DNA from: Pseudomonas coleopterorum
Lineage (GTDB): Bacteria > Pseudomonadota > Gammaproteobacteria > Pseudomonadales > Pseudomonadaceae
NCBI RefSeq assembly: GCF_900105555.1
Contig: NZ_FNTZ01000001.1
Coordinates: 1,364,001 to 1,428,000 of the forward strand
Length of the DNA stretch: 64,000 nt
Direction: 5' to 3'
Shown here: piece after piece, positions 26,047 through 35,309 of the stretch
Numbering within the stretch: the first letter of the stretch is position 1
Layout of the letters: each line of letters opens with the position of its first letter
The notes under the pieces: generated by a model
Databases searched by the model: none
The model's input: the letters and a program-made list of their open reading frames with translations, nothing else
Told to the model about the DNA's origin: nothing
Made by a program: the position numbers and the translations under genes

Positions 26047-27267
26047 TTACTGGCCGGTCCAGCGCTTGAGCACCAAGGTAGCGTTGGTGCCGCCGAAGCC
26101 GAAGCTGTTGCTCATCACGGTGTTGATCTCGACGTTTTCCTGGGTAACAGTCTGCACTGGCAGATCGGCTACGGCAGGGTCCAGTTCGTCGATGTTGGCA
26201 GAGCCGGCGATGAAGTTGCCTTCCATCATCAGCATGCAGTAGATCGCTTCGTGCACGCCAGCGGCGCCCAGGGAGTGACCGGACAGGCTCTTGGTCGAGC
26301 TGATGGCCGGATACTTGCCAGCGAAGACTTCACGCACACCTTTCATCTCGGCTACGTCGCCCACTGGCGTGGAGGTGCCATGGGTGTTCAGGTAGTCGAT
26401 CGGGGTGTCGACGGTGGACAGGGCCTGCTGCATGCAGCGGATGGCGCCTTCGCCGCTTGGCGCGACCATGTCGTAGCCATCGGAGGTTGCACCGTAGCCG
26501 ACGATCTCGGCGTAGATGTGCGCGCCGCGGGCCAGGGCGTGTTCCAGTTCCTCGACCACCACCATGCCACCGCCACCGGCGATGACGAAGCCATCACGGT
26601 CGCTGTCGTAGGCGCGCGAAGCTTTCTCGGGCGTGTCGTTGCGCTTGCTGGACAGCGCGCCCATGGCATCGAACAGGAACGACTGGCTCCAGTGCTCCTC
26701 TTCACCGCCACCGGCGAACACCACGTCCTGCTTGCCCATCTGGATCTGTTCCATGGCCGTACCGATGCAGTGTGCGCTGGTAGCGCACGCCGAGGCGATG
26801 GAGTAGTTCAGGCCCTTGATCTTGAACGGGGTGGCCAGGCAAGCCGATACGGTGCTGCTCATGGTCCGGGTGACACGGTACGGACCGACGCGCTTCACGC
26901 CTTTTTCGCGCAGGATGTCGAGTGCTTCCATCTGGTTCAAGGTGGAGGCACCGCCCGAACCTGCGATCAGGCCGGTACGGGGGTTGGAAACCTGCTCTTC
27001 GGTCAGGCCGGAATCCTTGATGGCATCCTGCATGGCCAGATAGGCGTACGCGGCGGCATGGCCGACGAAGCGGTACACCTTGCGGTCGATCAATTCTTCC
27101 AGATTGAGGTCGATGGAGCCGGAAACCTGGCTACGCAGACCCATTTCGGCATATTCCGGGTTGAAGCGGATGCCAGGGCGGCTTGCCCGCAGGTTTGCGG
27201 AGACGGTGTCTTTGTCATTGCCCAGGCACGAAACGATGCCCAGACCAGTGATAACAACGCGGCGCAT
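26047..27267 (-). CDS. fabB: 3-oxoacyl-[ACP] synthase I (FabB)
   Basis: A 406-residue beta-ketoacyl-ACP synthase I, full length. The catalytic set is intact: Cys161 in [12 protein letters not shown], His296 in [11 protein letters not shown], Lys326 and His331 in [14 protein letters not shown]. FabB elongates cis-3-decenoyl-ACP made by FabA and is required for unsaturated fatty acid synthesis. It follows fabA by 11 bases on the minus strand, forming the fabAB operon. The start is ATG 27267 ([10 protein letters not shown]). A much longer open frame upstream belongs to the fabA region in another frame and is not real. Confidence 0.97.
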   Translation of the reverse strand: MRRVVITGLGIVSCLGNDKDTVSANLRASRPGIRFNPEYAEMGLRSQVSGSIDLNLEELIDRKVYRFVGHAAAYAYLAMQDAIKDSGLTEEQVSNPRTGLIAGSGGASTLNQMEALDILREKGVKRVGPYRVTRTMSSTVSACLATPFKIKGLNYSIASACATSAHCIGTAMEQIQMGKQDVVFAGGGEEEHWSQSFLFDAMGALSSKRNDTPEKASRAYDSDRDGFVIAGGGGMVVVEELEHALARGAHIYAEIVGYGATSDGYDMVAPSGEGAIRCMQQALSTVDTPIDYLNTHGTSTPVGDVAEMKGVREVFAGKYPAISSTKSLSGHSLGAAGVHEAIYCMLMMEGNFIAGSANIDELDPAVADLPVQTVTQENVEINTVMSNSFGFGGTNATLVLKRWTGQ

Positions 27268-27278
27268 GCGGATAACCC

Positions 27279-27794
27279 TTAGAAATTTTCGGTGGATGTA
27301 AAGACGCCAACCCGAAGGCCTTCGGCGGTGTAGATCTCGCGACCGTCGACACTGACCGAGCCATCGGCGATGGCCATGTTCAGCTTGCCCTTGAGCACGC
27401 GTTTGATATGAATGTTGTAGGTGACCTTCTTGGCGGTCGGCAGAACCTGGCCGAAGAACTTCACTTCGCCCGAACCCAGCGCACGGCCGCGGCCCGGCAG
27501 GCCTTGCCAGCCCAGGAAGAAACCGACCAGCTGCCACATGGCATCCAGGCCTAGGCAGCCTGGCATCACCGGATCGCCTTCGAAGTGGCAGGCGAAGAAC
27601 CACAGGTCCGGGGTGATATCCAGCTCGGCGACCAATTCACCCTTGCCGTACTTGCCACCTTCGGCGCTGATATGGGTGATGCGGTCCACCATCAGCATGT
27701 TGGGGGCGGGCAATTGCGCGTTACCTGGGCCGAACAGCTCGCCACGACTGCAGCGCAGCAGATCTTCCCGAGTAAAGGCGTTTTGTTTGGTCAT
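27279..27794 (-). CDS. fabA: 3-hydroxydecanoyl-[ACP] dehydratase/isomerase (FabA)
   Basis: A 171-residue hot-dog fold dehydratase. The bifunctional active site is visible: His70 in [15 protein letters not shown] and Asp84 in [12 protein letters not shown], the same numbering as the E. coli enzyme. FabA dehydrates 3-hydroxydecanoyl-ACP and isomerises trans-2 to cis-3-decenoyl-ACP, the branch point to unsaturated fatty acids. It is the first gene of fabAB. A promoter with a palindrome over the start site lies at 27926-27950, which suggests control by a DesT/FabR-like TetR repressor. Confidence 0.97.
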   Translation of the reverse strand: MTKQNAFTREDLLRCSRGELFGPGNAQLPAPNMLMVDRITHISAEGGKYGKGELVAELDITPDLWFFACHFEGDPVMPGCLGLDAMWQLVGFFLGWQGLPGRGRALGSGEVKFFGQVLPTAKKVTYNIHIKRVLKGKLNMAIADGSVSVDGREIYTAEGLRVGVFTSTENF

Positions 27795-27925
27795 GCGAGC
27801 TCCTCAATAGTCCCTGGTGGCAGGGGGCAGATCTTCCCGACCGACCAGAAGGATCAAAGCCTGGGTCGGCAGCCTACACATAGACTATTGCGTTGTAGTG
27901 AAAGTCACAGCGCAAGCGATACGGA

Positions 27926-27950
27926 AGTACACTTGTTCACTGAAATTATA
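27926..27950 (-). promoter_or_regulatory. fabAB promoter with overlapping 16-bp palindrome
   Basis: On the minus strand TATAAT lies at 27950-27945. Directly downstream, over the expected start point, is AGTGAACAAGTGTACT (27941-27926), a palindrome of the form AGT-nn-AC-nn-GT-nn-ACT. It resembles the FabR/DesT operators that sense acyl-CoA pools and control unsaturated fatty acid genes. A weak -35 (CGGACA, 18 bp upstream) is present. About 130 bases of leader separate it from fabA. Confidence 0.5.
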
Positions 27951-28065
27951 ATGCCAGACGACAGGCTTTGTCCGAATGGATGTACAAGACTGCCGCACTT
28001 TAACATTTCTTGCCAGCAACGGGCGTTATCTGGAGGGTATCGGGTGGCCATTCAGCGGCGCGTTT

Positions 28066-29970
28066 TCAGCTCGTCCAGCGCAGCAGTACCTGTTGCAGGT
28101 CTGCACGTTTGAACGGTTTGGCCAGGTAATCGTTCATTCCTGCGTCCAGGCAGGTATCGCGGTCGCCCAGCAAGGCGTTGGCGGTCAGGGCGATGATCGG
28201 CAACTCGTTGCGGCCGGGAATCTGGCGGATCTGCCGTGAGGCGCCGTAGCCGTCCAGAACCGGCAGGCGGCAGTCCATCAACACCGCTGAATAGACCCGT
28301 TCACGCACTTGGTTGACTGCTTCGGCACCGTCGCTCACCACATCGACGTCGTAACCCAGGCTGCGCAGCATGGCCTCTATCACGGTCTGATTGACCGGGT
28401 TGTCCTCTACCAGCAGCACACGGTGACCGATCCCGTCGTGATGTTCGCTGACGTTGGGCACCGGTGCCGGACGCGCCAGACTTTGCTGACTCAAGGCCAA
28501 AGGCATTTCCAGGGTGAACAGCGAACCTTGACCCTCCTGGCTCTGGGCCCGCAACGTACCGCCCATGCGTTCCGCCAGGGTCCGCGCGATCGGCAGGCCC
28601 AGACCGGTTCCGCCGTAGCGTCGCGATATCGAGCTGTCAGCCTGGGCGAAGGCGACGAACATGCTTTCCAGGCGATCTTCGCCAATGCCGATGCCCGTAT
28701 CGCGCACGGTGCAGGTCAGCCAGATCAACTGGTGGTCGAGCACCTGCCACTGCACGCCGACGTGCACGCCGCCGTCATCGGTGAACTTGAGCGCATTGCC
28801 GATCAGATTGACCAGAATCTGCCGGATGCGGGTCGGATCGCCTTCGACCTGCAAGCCCTCGATGCCCTCGGGCAGCGCCAGTTCGAGCACCAGTTTGCGC
28901 TGCCGGGCGGTGTGCTGGAAGGCCTGCACGCAACTGGTGATCAGTTCATGCAAGCTGAAGCCGATGTGCTCCAGTTCCATCGCCGCCCGTTCGATGCGGG
29001 AAAAATCCAGGATGTCGTTGATGACCTTGAGCAGGTGCTCGGTGGACTCGGTCGCCACTTGGGCGTAATCGCGTTGCTCATCGTTCAGTGCCGTGGTTTC
29101 GAGCAACTGCAGCATGCCCAGCACACCGTTCATGGGCGTACGCAGTTCATGGCTCATCATCGCCAGGAAGTCCGACTTGGCGCTGTTGGCGCGCTCGGCC
29201 TCTTCACGGGTCTGGATCAGTTGCTGCATGGCCTGATGCTGTTCGTCGCTGGCTTTGGCCAAGGCACTGGCCAGGTTGTTGATGTGCCCGGCCAGGTGGC
29301 CCAGCTCGCTGTCATCGACGATCGGCAGCGGCGTGTCGAAGCGGCCCTGGCCGATGGCCTTGACCACCCGGCTCATTTCGCTGATCGGCTGGGCCAGGCT
29401 GCGTGCCAGGCGCCGGGCCAGCAGATAGGTGAACAGCAGGGCAAACAGCGCCAGCACGCCCGCCTTGAGCACGATCTCCTGCTGGCGCTGGCTGAAGGCA
29501 TCGTCGGACATGCCAACGATGACCCGCCCCAGGTAGTCGCCACTGCTGGCGCTCACCAGGTGCTGCTGCACCTGTGCCCGATGGTCCTCGAGGAACGCGC
29601 CGCGGATCTGGATCGGCGCCTGGAACACTTCGACGTGGGCCGAGCGATGCTCATCGCCGACACGCCGTTCGACGTAGGCCAGGCGCTGGTCGGTCTGGTC
29701 CTGGATCTCCAGGAAGCGTACATGAGGAGTGGCCAGAGTGGCGCCGAGCAAGCCTTCGAGCACTGCGGCATTGTCGGTGACCACACCGTACTCGGAAGCG
29801 GGGGCGAGCTGGTTGGCGATCAACTGGCCCGTGTGGTTGAGTTCCTGACGAAGGTCCTGCAGGCGTACGAAGGTGAAGAAGCCGATCAGCAGCAGCGTCA
29901 ACAGCAGCGCCGGCCCGACGCTGATGATCTGCGTACGCGTATGAATGTCGCGGTTCAGGCGCAACTTCAT
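28066..29970 (-). CDS. Hybrid sensor histidine kinase, PA1611-like (GacS/BarA class)
   Basis: A 634-residue membrane hybrid kinase: transmembrane segment ([15 protein letters not shown], about 18-34), periplasmic sensor (35-160), second segment ([14 protein letters not shown]), HAMP (about 185-240), HisKA with [15 protein letters not shown] (His near 270), HATPase ([28 protein letters not shown]) and a receiver ([10 protein letters not shown], phospho-Asp in [11 protein letters not shown], Lys in LAKPFKRA). It lacks a C-terminal Hpt domain, so it needs an external phosphotransfer protein. As I recall, P. aeruginosa PA1611, upstream of fabA there too, signals through HptB and binds RetS; this gene is the positional match. 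The start is ATG 29970; the longer open frame adds an unlikely 23-residue lead. Confidence 0.88.
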   Translation of the reverse strand: MKLRLNRDIHTRTQIISVGPALLLTLLLIGFFTFVRLQDLRQELNHTGQLIANQLAPASEYGVVTDNAAVLEGLLGATLATPHVRFLEIQDQTDQRLAYVERRVGDEHRSAHVEVFQAPIQIRGAFLEDHRAQVQQHLVSASSGDYLGRVIVGMSDDAFSQRQQEIVLKAGVLALFALLFTYLLARRLARSLAQPISEMSRVVKAIGQGRFDTPLPIVDDSELGHLAGHINNLASALAKASDEQHQAMQQLIQTREEAERANSAKSDFLAMMSHELRTPMNGVLGMLQLLETTALNDEQRDYAQVATESTEHLLKVINDILDFSRIERAAMELEHIGFSLHELITSCVQAFQHTARQRKLVLELALPEGIEGLQVEGDPTRIRQILVNLIGNALKFTDDGGVHVGVQWQVLDHQLIWLTCTVRDTGIGIGEDRLESMFVAFAQADSSISRRYGGTGLGLPIARTLAERMGGTLRAQSQEGQGSLFTLEMPLALSQQSLARPAPVPNVSEHHDGIGHRVLLVEDNPVNQTVIEAMLRSLGYDVDVVSDGAEAVNQVRERVYSAVLMDCRLPVLDGYGASRQIRQIPGRNELPIIALTANALLGDRDTCLDAGMNDYLAKPFKRADLQQVLLRWTS

Positions 29971-30118
29971 GTCAGGGCGTGAGGCAATGGGAAAATGGCG
30001 AGCACGACAGGACCTGAATCGAGTTGAACAGTCAGGCATGTTAACCGGTCAGAGCGACAATTCCAGTCGTAATGTTGCCGGGGCATGGGCCGGGACTGGT
30101 CGAGTCAGGGCGGCTCCG

Positions 30119-30124
30119 TATAAT
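30119..30124 (+). promoter_or_regulatory. Probable -10 box of gpsA
   Basis: TATAAT at 30119-30124 lies 39 bases upstream of the gpsA ATG, in the 192-bp gap separating it from the divergent kinase gene. A matching -35 at 17 bp is poor (CTGGTC at 30096-30101). Confidence 0.5.
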
Positions 30125-30162
30125 GTCCCTCATCGCCTTCAACTCGACCAAATGGATGGGAT

Positions 30163-31188
30163 ATGACTCAAGAGCAGCCGATAGCCGTGCTGGGAGGAGG
30201 TAGTTTCGGCACCGCCGTGGCCAACCTGCTGGCCGAGAACGGCCATTCGGTCCGGCAATGGATGCGTGACCCGGAGCAGGCCGAGGCCATGCGGCTGAAC
30301 CGGGAAAACCCGCGCTACCTCAAAGGTATAAAGATCCTGCCGGGAGTTACGCCGGTCACCGACCTGCCCGCGACCATCGCCGACAGCGAGCTTATCTTCG
30401 TCGCGCTGCCTTCCAGCGCCCTGCGCAGCGTGCTGGCCGTGCACGCCGGGCAACTGACGGGCAAGATGCTGGTCAGCCTGACCAAGGGCATCGAGGCGCA
30501 GACCTTCAAGCTGATGAGCGAGATCCTCGAAGACGTCGCGCCGGGCGCGCGTATCGGCGTGCTGTCCGGGCCCAACCTGGCCCGCGAGATCGCCGAGCAT
30601 GCCTTGACCGCCACCGTGGTGGCGAGCGCCGACGAAGCCCTCTGCGAACGCGTCCAGGCCGTTCTCCATGGGCGCACCTTTCGCGTCTATGCCAGCAGCG
30701 ACCGCTTCGGCGTCGAACTGGGGGGCGCCCTCAAGAACGTCTACGCGATCATCGCCGGCATGGCCGTGGCGTTGGGCATGGGCGAGAACACCAAGAGCAT
30801 GCTGATCACCCGCGCGCTCGCCGAGATGACCCGCTTCGCCGTCAGCCAGGGCGCCAACCCCATGACCTTCCTTGGCCTGGCCGGGGTCGGTGACCTCATC
30901 GTCACCTGTTCCTCGCCCAAGAGCCGCAACTATCAGGTAGGGTTCGCGCTGGGCGAAGGCCTGAGCCTGGAAGACGCCGTGTCGCGCCTGGGCGAAGTGG
31001 CCGAAGGGGTCAACACCCTGAAGGTGCTCAAGGCCAAGGCGCAGGAACTGCAGGTGTACATGCCGCTGGTGGCGGGCCTGCATGCAATCCTTTTCGAAGG
31101 GCGTACCCTGAACCAGGTCATCGACCTGCTGATGCGAGCCGAACCCAAGACCGACGTCGACTTCATCTCCACCAGCGGCTTCAACTGA
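30163..31188 (+). CDS. gpsA: NAD(P)-dependent glycerol-3-phosphate dehydrogenase
   Basis: A 341-residue GpsA. The N-terminal dinucleotide fold starts with [23 protein letters not shown]; the catalytic region [30 protein letters not shown] carries the conserved lysine, and [18 protein letters not shown] is the family signature. It reduces dihydroxyacetone phosphate to sn-glycerol 3-phosphate, the backbone of phospholipids, so it belongs functionally with the nearby fabAB. It is first in a run of closely spaced genes through sixA (10-bp gap, then ATGA overlap). Confidence 0.96.
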   Translation: MTQEQPIAVLGGGSFGTAVANLLAENGHSVRQWMRDPEQAEAMRLNRENPRYLKGIKILPGVTPVTDLPATIADSELIFVALPSSALRSVLAVHAGQLTGKMLVSLTKGIEAQTFKLMSEILEDVAPGARIGVLSGPNLAREIAEHALTATVVASADEALCERVQAVLHGRTFRVYASSDRFGVELGGALKNVYAIIAGMAVALGMGENTKSMLITRALAEMTRFAVSQGANPMTFLGLAGVGDLIVTCSSPKSRNYQVGFALGEGLSLEDAVSRLGEVAEGVNTLKVLKAKAQELQVYMPLVAGLHAILFEGRTLNQVIDLLMRAEPKTDVDFISTSGFN

Positions 31189-31198
31189 GGAGCAATTC

Positions 31199-31543
31199 AT
31201 GAACCGTTCTTTCAACGATCCGGACCGCGAGGCCATCGTACTGCGTGTGCTCTGGATGCTGGTGTTCGTGCTGGTCTGGCAGGTCGCCCAGTTCCTGCTC
31301 GGCGCACTGGTGCTGGTGCAGCTGATCTATCGCTTGGTCTATGGCGCGCCGAACGCGGGCATGATGGCCTTCGGCGACAGCCTGAGCCAATACCTGGCCC
31401 AGATCGGCCGCTTCGGCAGCTTTCACACCGAACACAAACCCTGGCCGTTTTCCGACTGGCCCACGGCGCGCCCGGCCGACGGCGAAACGGCCCACCCGGC
31501 AGGCGCGGGTCGCCCGCTGGCCGATGACGAGCCCAAACCATGA
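31199..31543 (+). CDS. DUF4389 membrane protein
   Basis: A 114-residue protein with one long hydrophobic stretch (IVLRVLWMLVFVLVWQVAQFLLGALVLVQLIYRLVYG) that may cross the membrane once or twice. A cytoplasmic-type tail, Pro/Ala-rich at the end, follows. QYLAQIGRFGSFHTEHKPWPFSDWP is the conserved DUF4389 core. Function unknown. GAGGAG upstream gives a strong ribosome site. Its stop overlaps the sixA start (ATGA at 31540-31543), so the two are translationally coupled. Confidence 0.85.
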   Translation: MNRSFNDPDREAIVLRVLWMLVFVLVWQVAQFLLGALVLVQLIYRLVYGAPNAGMMAFGDSLSQYLAQIGRFGSFHTEHKPWPFSDWPTARPADGETAHPAGAGRPLADDEPKP

Positions 31544-31995
31544 AGCTCTGGGTCCTGCGTCATGGTGAGGCCGTCAGCCATGCCCGCAGCGATGCCGAGC
31601 GTGCCCTGACTTCGTTCGGCCAGCAGCAGGCACTGATCAGTGCTGCGCACCTGCACGATCAAGCGCTGGACGCCATCCTTGCCAGCCCCTATGTGCGCGC
31701 GCAACAGACCGCAGCCCTGGTCCATGGCGCCCTGCAGGCGGCTCCACCGATACAGACCGTGCCCTGGCTGACGCCCGACAGCGATCCTCTGGCAGTCATC
31801 GGCCATCTGGAGGCGCTGGGTCTGGACAATATCCTGCTGGTCAGCCACCAGCCGCTGGTCGGCAACCTCTTGAGCCTGTTGGTGCACGGCAACCTGCGTC
31901 ATCCCGAGCCCATGCAGACGGCCAGCCTGGCCGAGTTGCACGGCGACTGGCCGCTGGCGGGGCTGATGTCCCTGCAAGTGGTTCGTCATCCTTAA
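31540..31995 (+). CDS. sixA: Phosphohistidine phosphatase SixA
   Basis: A 151-residue histidine phosphatase. The RHGEA motif (LWVLRHGEAVSHA, phospho-accepting His8) and the second catalytic His in LLVSHQPLVGNLL are both present, and the short length is typical of SixA. In E. coli SixA removes phosphate from histidines of phosphotransfer proteins such as ArcB's Hpt domain and the nitrogen PTS. Its position close to a hybrid kinase that lacks its own Hpt domain is suggestive but on the opposite strand. Confidence 0.88.
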   Translation: MKLWVLRHGEAVSHARSDAERALTSFGQQQALISAAHLHDQALDAILASPYVRAQQTAALVHGALQAAPPIQTVPWLTPDSDPLAVIGHLEALGLDNILLVSHQPLVGNLLSLLVHGNLRHPEPMQTASLAELHGDWPLAGLMSLQVVRHP

Positions 31996-32013
31996 CCTGT
32001 CAGGAATATACCC

Positions 32014-32457
32014 ATGAGCCTGTGGCGCACCGAACCGGATCTGGAACGCTTGAATGCCGCGCAGAAAAACACCATCGGCGAGTTGCTCGACATCCGCTTC
32101 GAAAGCTTCGATGGCCAGTCCCTGACCGCCAGCATGGCGGTCGACGCACGTACCCATCAACCGTTCGGCCTGCTCCACGGCGGCGCCTCGGTGGTGCTGG
32201 CCGAAAGCCTGGGGTCCATGGCCAGTTTTCTGTGCATCGATACCGAACGTTTCTACTGTGTCGGCCTGGAGGTCAACGCCAACCATCTGCGCGGGTTGCG
32301 CAGCGGCCGCGTGACAGGCGTGGCTCGTGCGGTGCACATAGGCCGTACCACCCACGTATGGGACATCCGCCTTCAAGGCGAGGACGGCAAGCCCAGCTGC
32401 ATTTCGCGCCTGACGGTGGCCGTTGTGCCGCTGGGGCAGAACCCTCCGGCGCGCTGA
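32014..32457 (+). CDS. Hot-dog fold thioesterase, EntH/MenI-PaaI-like
   Basis: A 147-residue hot-dog thioesterase. HQPFGLLHGGASVVLAESLGSMAS includes the HGG loop and the catalytic acid (Glu in LAESLG), and VGLEVNANHLRGLRSGRVTGVA is the second family signature. Members hydrolyse aromatic or 1,4-dihydroxy-2-naphthoyl-CoA/-ACP thioesters in proofreading roles. Start ATG 32014 after CAGGAA. It precedes an alpha/beta hydrolase by nine bases and is likely co-transcribed with it. Confidence 0.88.
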   Translation: MSLWRTEPDLERLNAAQKNTIGELLDIRFESFDGQSLTASMAVDARTHQPFGLLHGGASVVLAESLGSMASFLCIDTERFYCVGLEVNANHLRGLRSGRVTGVARAVHIGRTTHVWDIRLQGEDGKPSCISRLTVAVVPLGQNPPAR

Positions 32458-32466
32458 GTCGTGACC

Positions 32467-33315
32467 ATGCCGGTCCGCGACATCCGTCTGTCGCTGCCCC
32501 ATATCGAGCTGGCCGCCCAAGTCTACGGACCCGAAGACGGCAGGCCGGTGCTGGCGCTGCATGGCTGGCTGGACAACGCCAACAGCTTCGCCCGCCTGGC
32601 GCCGAAGCTGACCGGGCTGCGCATCGTCGCCCTCGACCTGGCCGGGCACGGATATTCCGGGCATCGCCCGATCGGCGCCGGTTATGCCCTGTGGGATTAC
32701 GCCCACGACGTGCTGCAGGCAGCCGACCACCTTGGGTGGCAGCGCTTTTCCCTGCTGGGGCATTCGCTGGGCGGGATCGTCGCCACCTTGCTCGCGAGCG
32801 CCATGCCCGAGCGAATAGAGCGCCTGGCGCTGATCGACGGCGTGGTGCCGCCGCTGGGCGCTGCCGAGGAGGGGCCACAGCGCCTGGGCGAAGCCCTCCA
32901 GGCGCAACAGGCGTTGGCTCATAAGCGCAAATCGGTGTATCCCGACATCGACCGGGGGGTGTCTGCGCGCAGGCACGGGCGTATCGCCGTCAGCCATGAG
33001 GCGGCCAAGTTGTTGGCGGCGCGCGGGCTTGAAGCCGTGGCCGGTGGATTCAGCTGGCGCAGCGACAGTCGCCTGACCCTGCCGTCGCCGGTCCGCCTGA
33101 GCGAAGAGCAGGCACTGGCGTACGTGCAGGCGATTCGCTGTCCCAGCCTGTTGATCCTCGCGCAGGAGGGCCTGCTGGTGAACAATACCGCGCTGCTGGC
33201 CCGGTTGGGGCTCCCTGTGCAGCAGCTGCCCGGAGGCCATCATCTGCACCTGAATGACGACACCGGGGCCGAGCTTGTCGCAGACTGTTTCAATCGCTTT
33301 TTTGCGATACCTTGA
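32467..33315 (+). CDS. Alpha/beta fold hydrolase
   Basis: A 282-residue serine hydrolase. The oxyanion strand is LALHGWLDNANSF, followed by DLAGHGYSGHRP. The nucleophile elbow is LLGHSLGGIVATLLA (Ser near 98), and the last histidine is in LPGGHHLHLND. The helical cap lies between about 120 and 200. The substrate is not predictable. ATG 32467 is preferred over GTG 32461, though both lack a strong ribosome site; coupling to the thioesterase gene is likely because the gap is so short. Confidence 0.87.
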   Translation: MPVRDIRLSLPHIELAAQVYGPEDGRPVLALHGWLDNANSFARLAPKLTGLRIVALDLAGHGYSGHRPIGAGYALWDYAHDVLQAADHLGWQRFSLLGHSLGGIVATLLASAMPERIERLALIDGVVPPLGAAEEGPQRLGEALQAQQALAHKRKSVYPDIDRGVSARRHGRIAVSHEAAKLLAARGLEAVAGGFSWRSDSRLTLPSPVRLSEEQALAYVQAIRCPSLLILAQEGLLVNNTALLARLGLPVQQLPGGHHLHLNDDTGAELVADCFNRFFAIP

Positions 33316-33368
33316 CTTGCAGCGGTCAACTGCCGAGGCTTGTCAGGTTGAAACAGGAGAAGACCCCG

Positions 33369-33431
33369 ATGGAACTCGCTGCTACGCTCGTCTACGGCCC
33401 TTTGGCTTTCCACGCCCTGCTGTCCTCATGA
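33369..33431 (+). CDS. 20-codon leader ORF coupled to the DUF4892 gene
   Basis: ATG 33369 lies nine bases after a good ribosome site (AGGAG at 33355-33359). It opens a 20-residue frame, MELAATLVYGPLAFHALLSS, whose TGA overlaps the ATG of the next gene in ATGA (33428-33431). The downstream gene has no ribosome site of its own, so its translation probably depends on ribosomes finishing this peptide. The peptide is hydrophobic and may have no function beyond coupling. Alternatively the mRNA slips or the gene has a longer, frameshifted N-terminus, which I find less likely because the downstream frame begins with a complete signal peptide. Confidence 0.5.
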   Translation: MELAATLVYGPLAFHALLSS

Positions 33432-34240
33432 ACGCCTCCAAGCGGCTGCTGCCGGTACTCGCTGGTTTGCTGTGCACCGCAGCGCTGAGTACCGCCGCGT
33501 TCGCGGCCCAGGCGCCGGGGCCGATCGACGCCAAGGTCGTCGACCAGCGCCCTGCGGTCGACAAGGACCGCATCTATCCGTTGGGGTCGCTGCGCAAGAT
33601 CAGCGGCAAGCTGCGCATGGATGGCCAGGTCAACGCCAAGGGCCAGGTCAGTTCCACCACTTACGAGCTTCCCGAAACCCAGACGGCGGGCCAGGCGTTC
33701 AACGACGCGCGCGAAGCCTTGCAGCAGGGTGGGGCGCATACGCTGTACTGGTGTCAGGCGCGCGACTGTGGGGAAAGCAGCTTGTGGGTCAACGATGTCT
33801 TCGACGGCGCACGGCTGTCGGGGGCCGACGATCAGCAGGCGTTCGTGCTGCTGCGCCAGGCCGCTCCGGACGACAACACCCTGACCGCCATCTACGCCAT
33901 CACCCGTGGCAACCGTCGCGCCTATCTGCACGTCGAAACCTTCGTCGCGGATGCGCCGCTGGGTACCTTGCTGCCCACGCCGGCCACGGTGCTGCACGAA
34001 CTGCGCAGCACCGGCGATCTCGACTATCCCGCCCTTGGCGAAACTCCCGACGACACCTGGGTGGCCTTGCTGGCGCGCAGTCTGCAACTCGACAGCTCGA
34101 TTCGCGCGAGCGTCTCCGGCGTCTCGCCAGCCTCGGCGGCCGCCTGGCGCGATGCCCTGGTAGCCAAGGGCGTGCGCGCGGCCCGTCTGGAAACCGGAAG
34201 CGAGAGCGTCAAGGGGCTGCACCTGGAAATCATTCGTTGA
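33428..34240 (+). CDS. DUF4892 domain exported protein
   Basis: A 270-residue secreted or periplasmic protein. The signal peptide MNASKRLLPVLAGLLCTAALSTAAFA ends in an AFA-A cleavage site. The mature part has the DUF4892 core: YPLGSLRKISGKLRMDGQV, then HTLYWCQARDCGESSLWVNDVF with two cysteines likely forming a disulfide, then RAYLHVETF. The function of the family is unknown. The start lacks a ribosome site and overlaps the stop of a 20-codon leader ORF. The following permease begins 25 bp downstream. Confidence 0.85.
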   Translation: MNASKRLLPVLAGLLCTAALSTAAFAAQAPGPIDAKVVDQRPAVDKDRIYPLGSLRKISGKLRMDGQVNAKGQVSSTTYELPETQTAGQAFNDAREALQQGGAHTLYWCQARDCGESSLWVNDVFDGARLSGADDQQAFVLLRQAAPDDNTLTAIYAITRGNRRAYLHVETFVADAPLGTLLPTPATVLHELRSTGDLDYPALGETPDDTWVALLARSLQLDSSIRASVSGVSPASAAAWRDALVAKGVRAARLETGSESVKGLHLEIIR

Positions 34241-34265
34241 GCCTGTTTCGGCCTCTGGAGCCTGA

Positions 34266-35309
34266 ATGCTGAGTAACGACCGCCTGCTGGTACAGATCGT
34301 CTTGCTGGCCTTGCTCGGTGCCTGCCTTTGGGTGTTGGCGCCGTTCTGCTCGGCGTTGCTGTGGGGGGCGATCCTGGCCTATGCCAGTTGGCCGCTGATG
34401 CGTCTGCTGACCCGCTGGCTCAACGGCCGCGAGTCGCTGGCCGCAGGCATTCTCACGGGCTGCTGGATGTTACTGGTGGTCTTGCCGCTGGTGTGGCTGG
34501 GTTTCAACCTGGCCGACCATGTGCGCGATGCGACGGCCTTCATCCGTGATGTCCAGGTCGATGGGCTACCCGATGCGCCCGATTGGCTGGCGGGCATTCC
34601 TCTGGTCGGTGGCAGCCTGGTCGGCCTGTGGAACACCCTCGACGAGCAGGGCGCGGCGCTTCTGGCCAGTGTGCGGCCGTACCTGGGGCAGGTCGGCAAT
34701 TTCCTGCTGGCCCGCAGCGCGCAGATCGGTGGCGGGATTCTCGAACTTACCCTGAGTCTGGTCTTCGTGTTCTTTTTCTATCGCGACGGGCCGCGGATGG
34801 CGGCCTTCGTGCTCAGGCTGCTGGAACGGCTGATCGGCGAACGTGCCGGGTACTACATCGACTTGGTGGCCGCCACGGTGCAACGGGTGGTCAACGGGGT
34901 GATCGGCACCGCCGCCGCCCAGGCGATCCTGGCCTTGATCGGCTTTCTCATTGCCGGTGTACCGGGGGCCCTGGTGCTGGGCATCGTCACCTTCCTGCTC
35001 AGCCTGATTCCCATGGGACCGCCACTGGCCTGGATCCCGGCCACCGCCTGGCTGGTGTGGCATGGCGACTACGGTTATGCGATTTTCCTCGGGATCTGGG
35101 GGACCTTCGTCATCAGTGGCGTGGACAACGTGCTCAAGCCCTACCTGATCAGTCGCGGCGGCAACCTGCCTCTGGTGATCGTGCTGCTGGGGGTGTTCGG
35201 CGGGCTGCTGGCGTTCGGCTTCATCGGCCTGTTCATCGGCCCCACCTTGCTGGCAGTGGCCTACAGCCTGTTGCATGACTGGACCCACACCGAACACAAA
35301 CCGCTCTAG
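34266..35309 (+). CDS. AI-2E/PerM family transporter
   Basis: A 347-residue membrane protein of the AI-2E exporter (UPF0118) family with seven or eight segments. The N-terminal pair (LLVQIVLLALLGACLWVLAPFCSALLWGAILAY) and the conserved region FFFYRDGPRM are clear. GTAAAQAILALIGFLIAGVPGALVLGIVTFLLSLIPMGPPLAWIPA contains the PxGP-type motif of this family. Homologues export autoinducer-2 or act as Na+/H+ antiporters, so the substrate is uncertain. The stop TAG (35307-35309) forms part of the terminal repeat of the palindromic element that follows. Confidence 0.87.
   Translation: MLSNDRLLVQIVLLALLGACLWVLAPFCSALLWGAILAYASWPLMRLLTRWLNGRESLAAGILTGCWMLLVVLPLVWLGFNLADHVRDATAFIRDVQVDGLPDAPDWLAGIPLVGGSLVGLWNTLDEQGAALLASVRPYLGQVGNFLLARSAQIGGGILELTLSLVFVFFFYRDGPRMAAFVLRLLERLIGERAGYYIDLVAATVQRVVNGVIGTAAAQAILALIGFLIAGVPGALVLGIVTFLLSLIPMGPPLAWIPATAWLVWHGDYGYAIFLGIWGTFVISGVDNVLKPYLISRGGNLPLVIVLLGVFGGLLAFGFIGLFIGPTLLAVAYSLLHDWTHTEHKPL

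Noticed and set aside
31423..33249. 608-codon minus-strand frame across sixA, thioesterase and hydrolase genes
   Set aside because: It spans three well-supported plus-strand genes and their junctions, and its translation has no family features.
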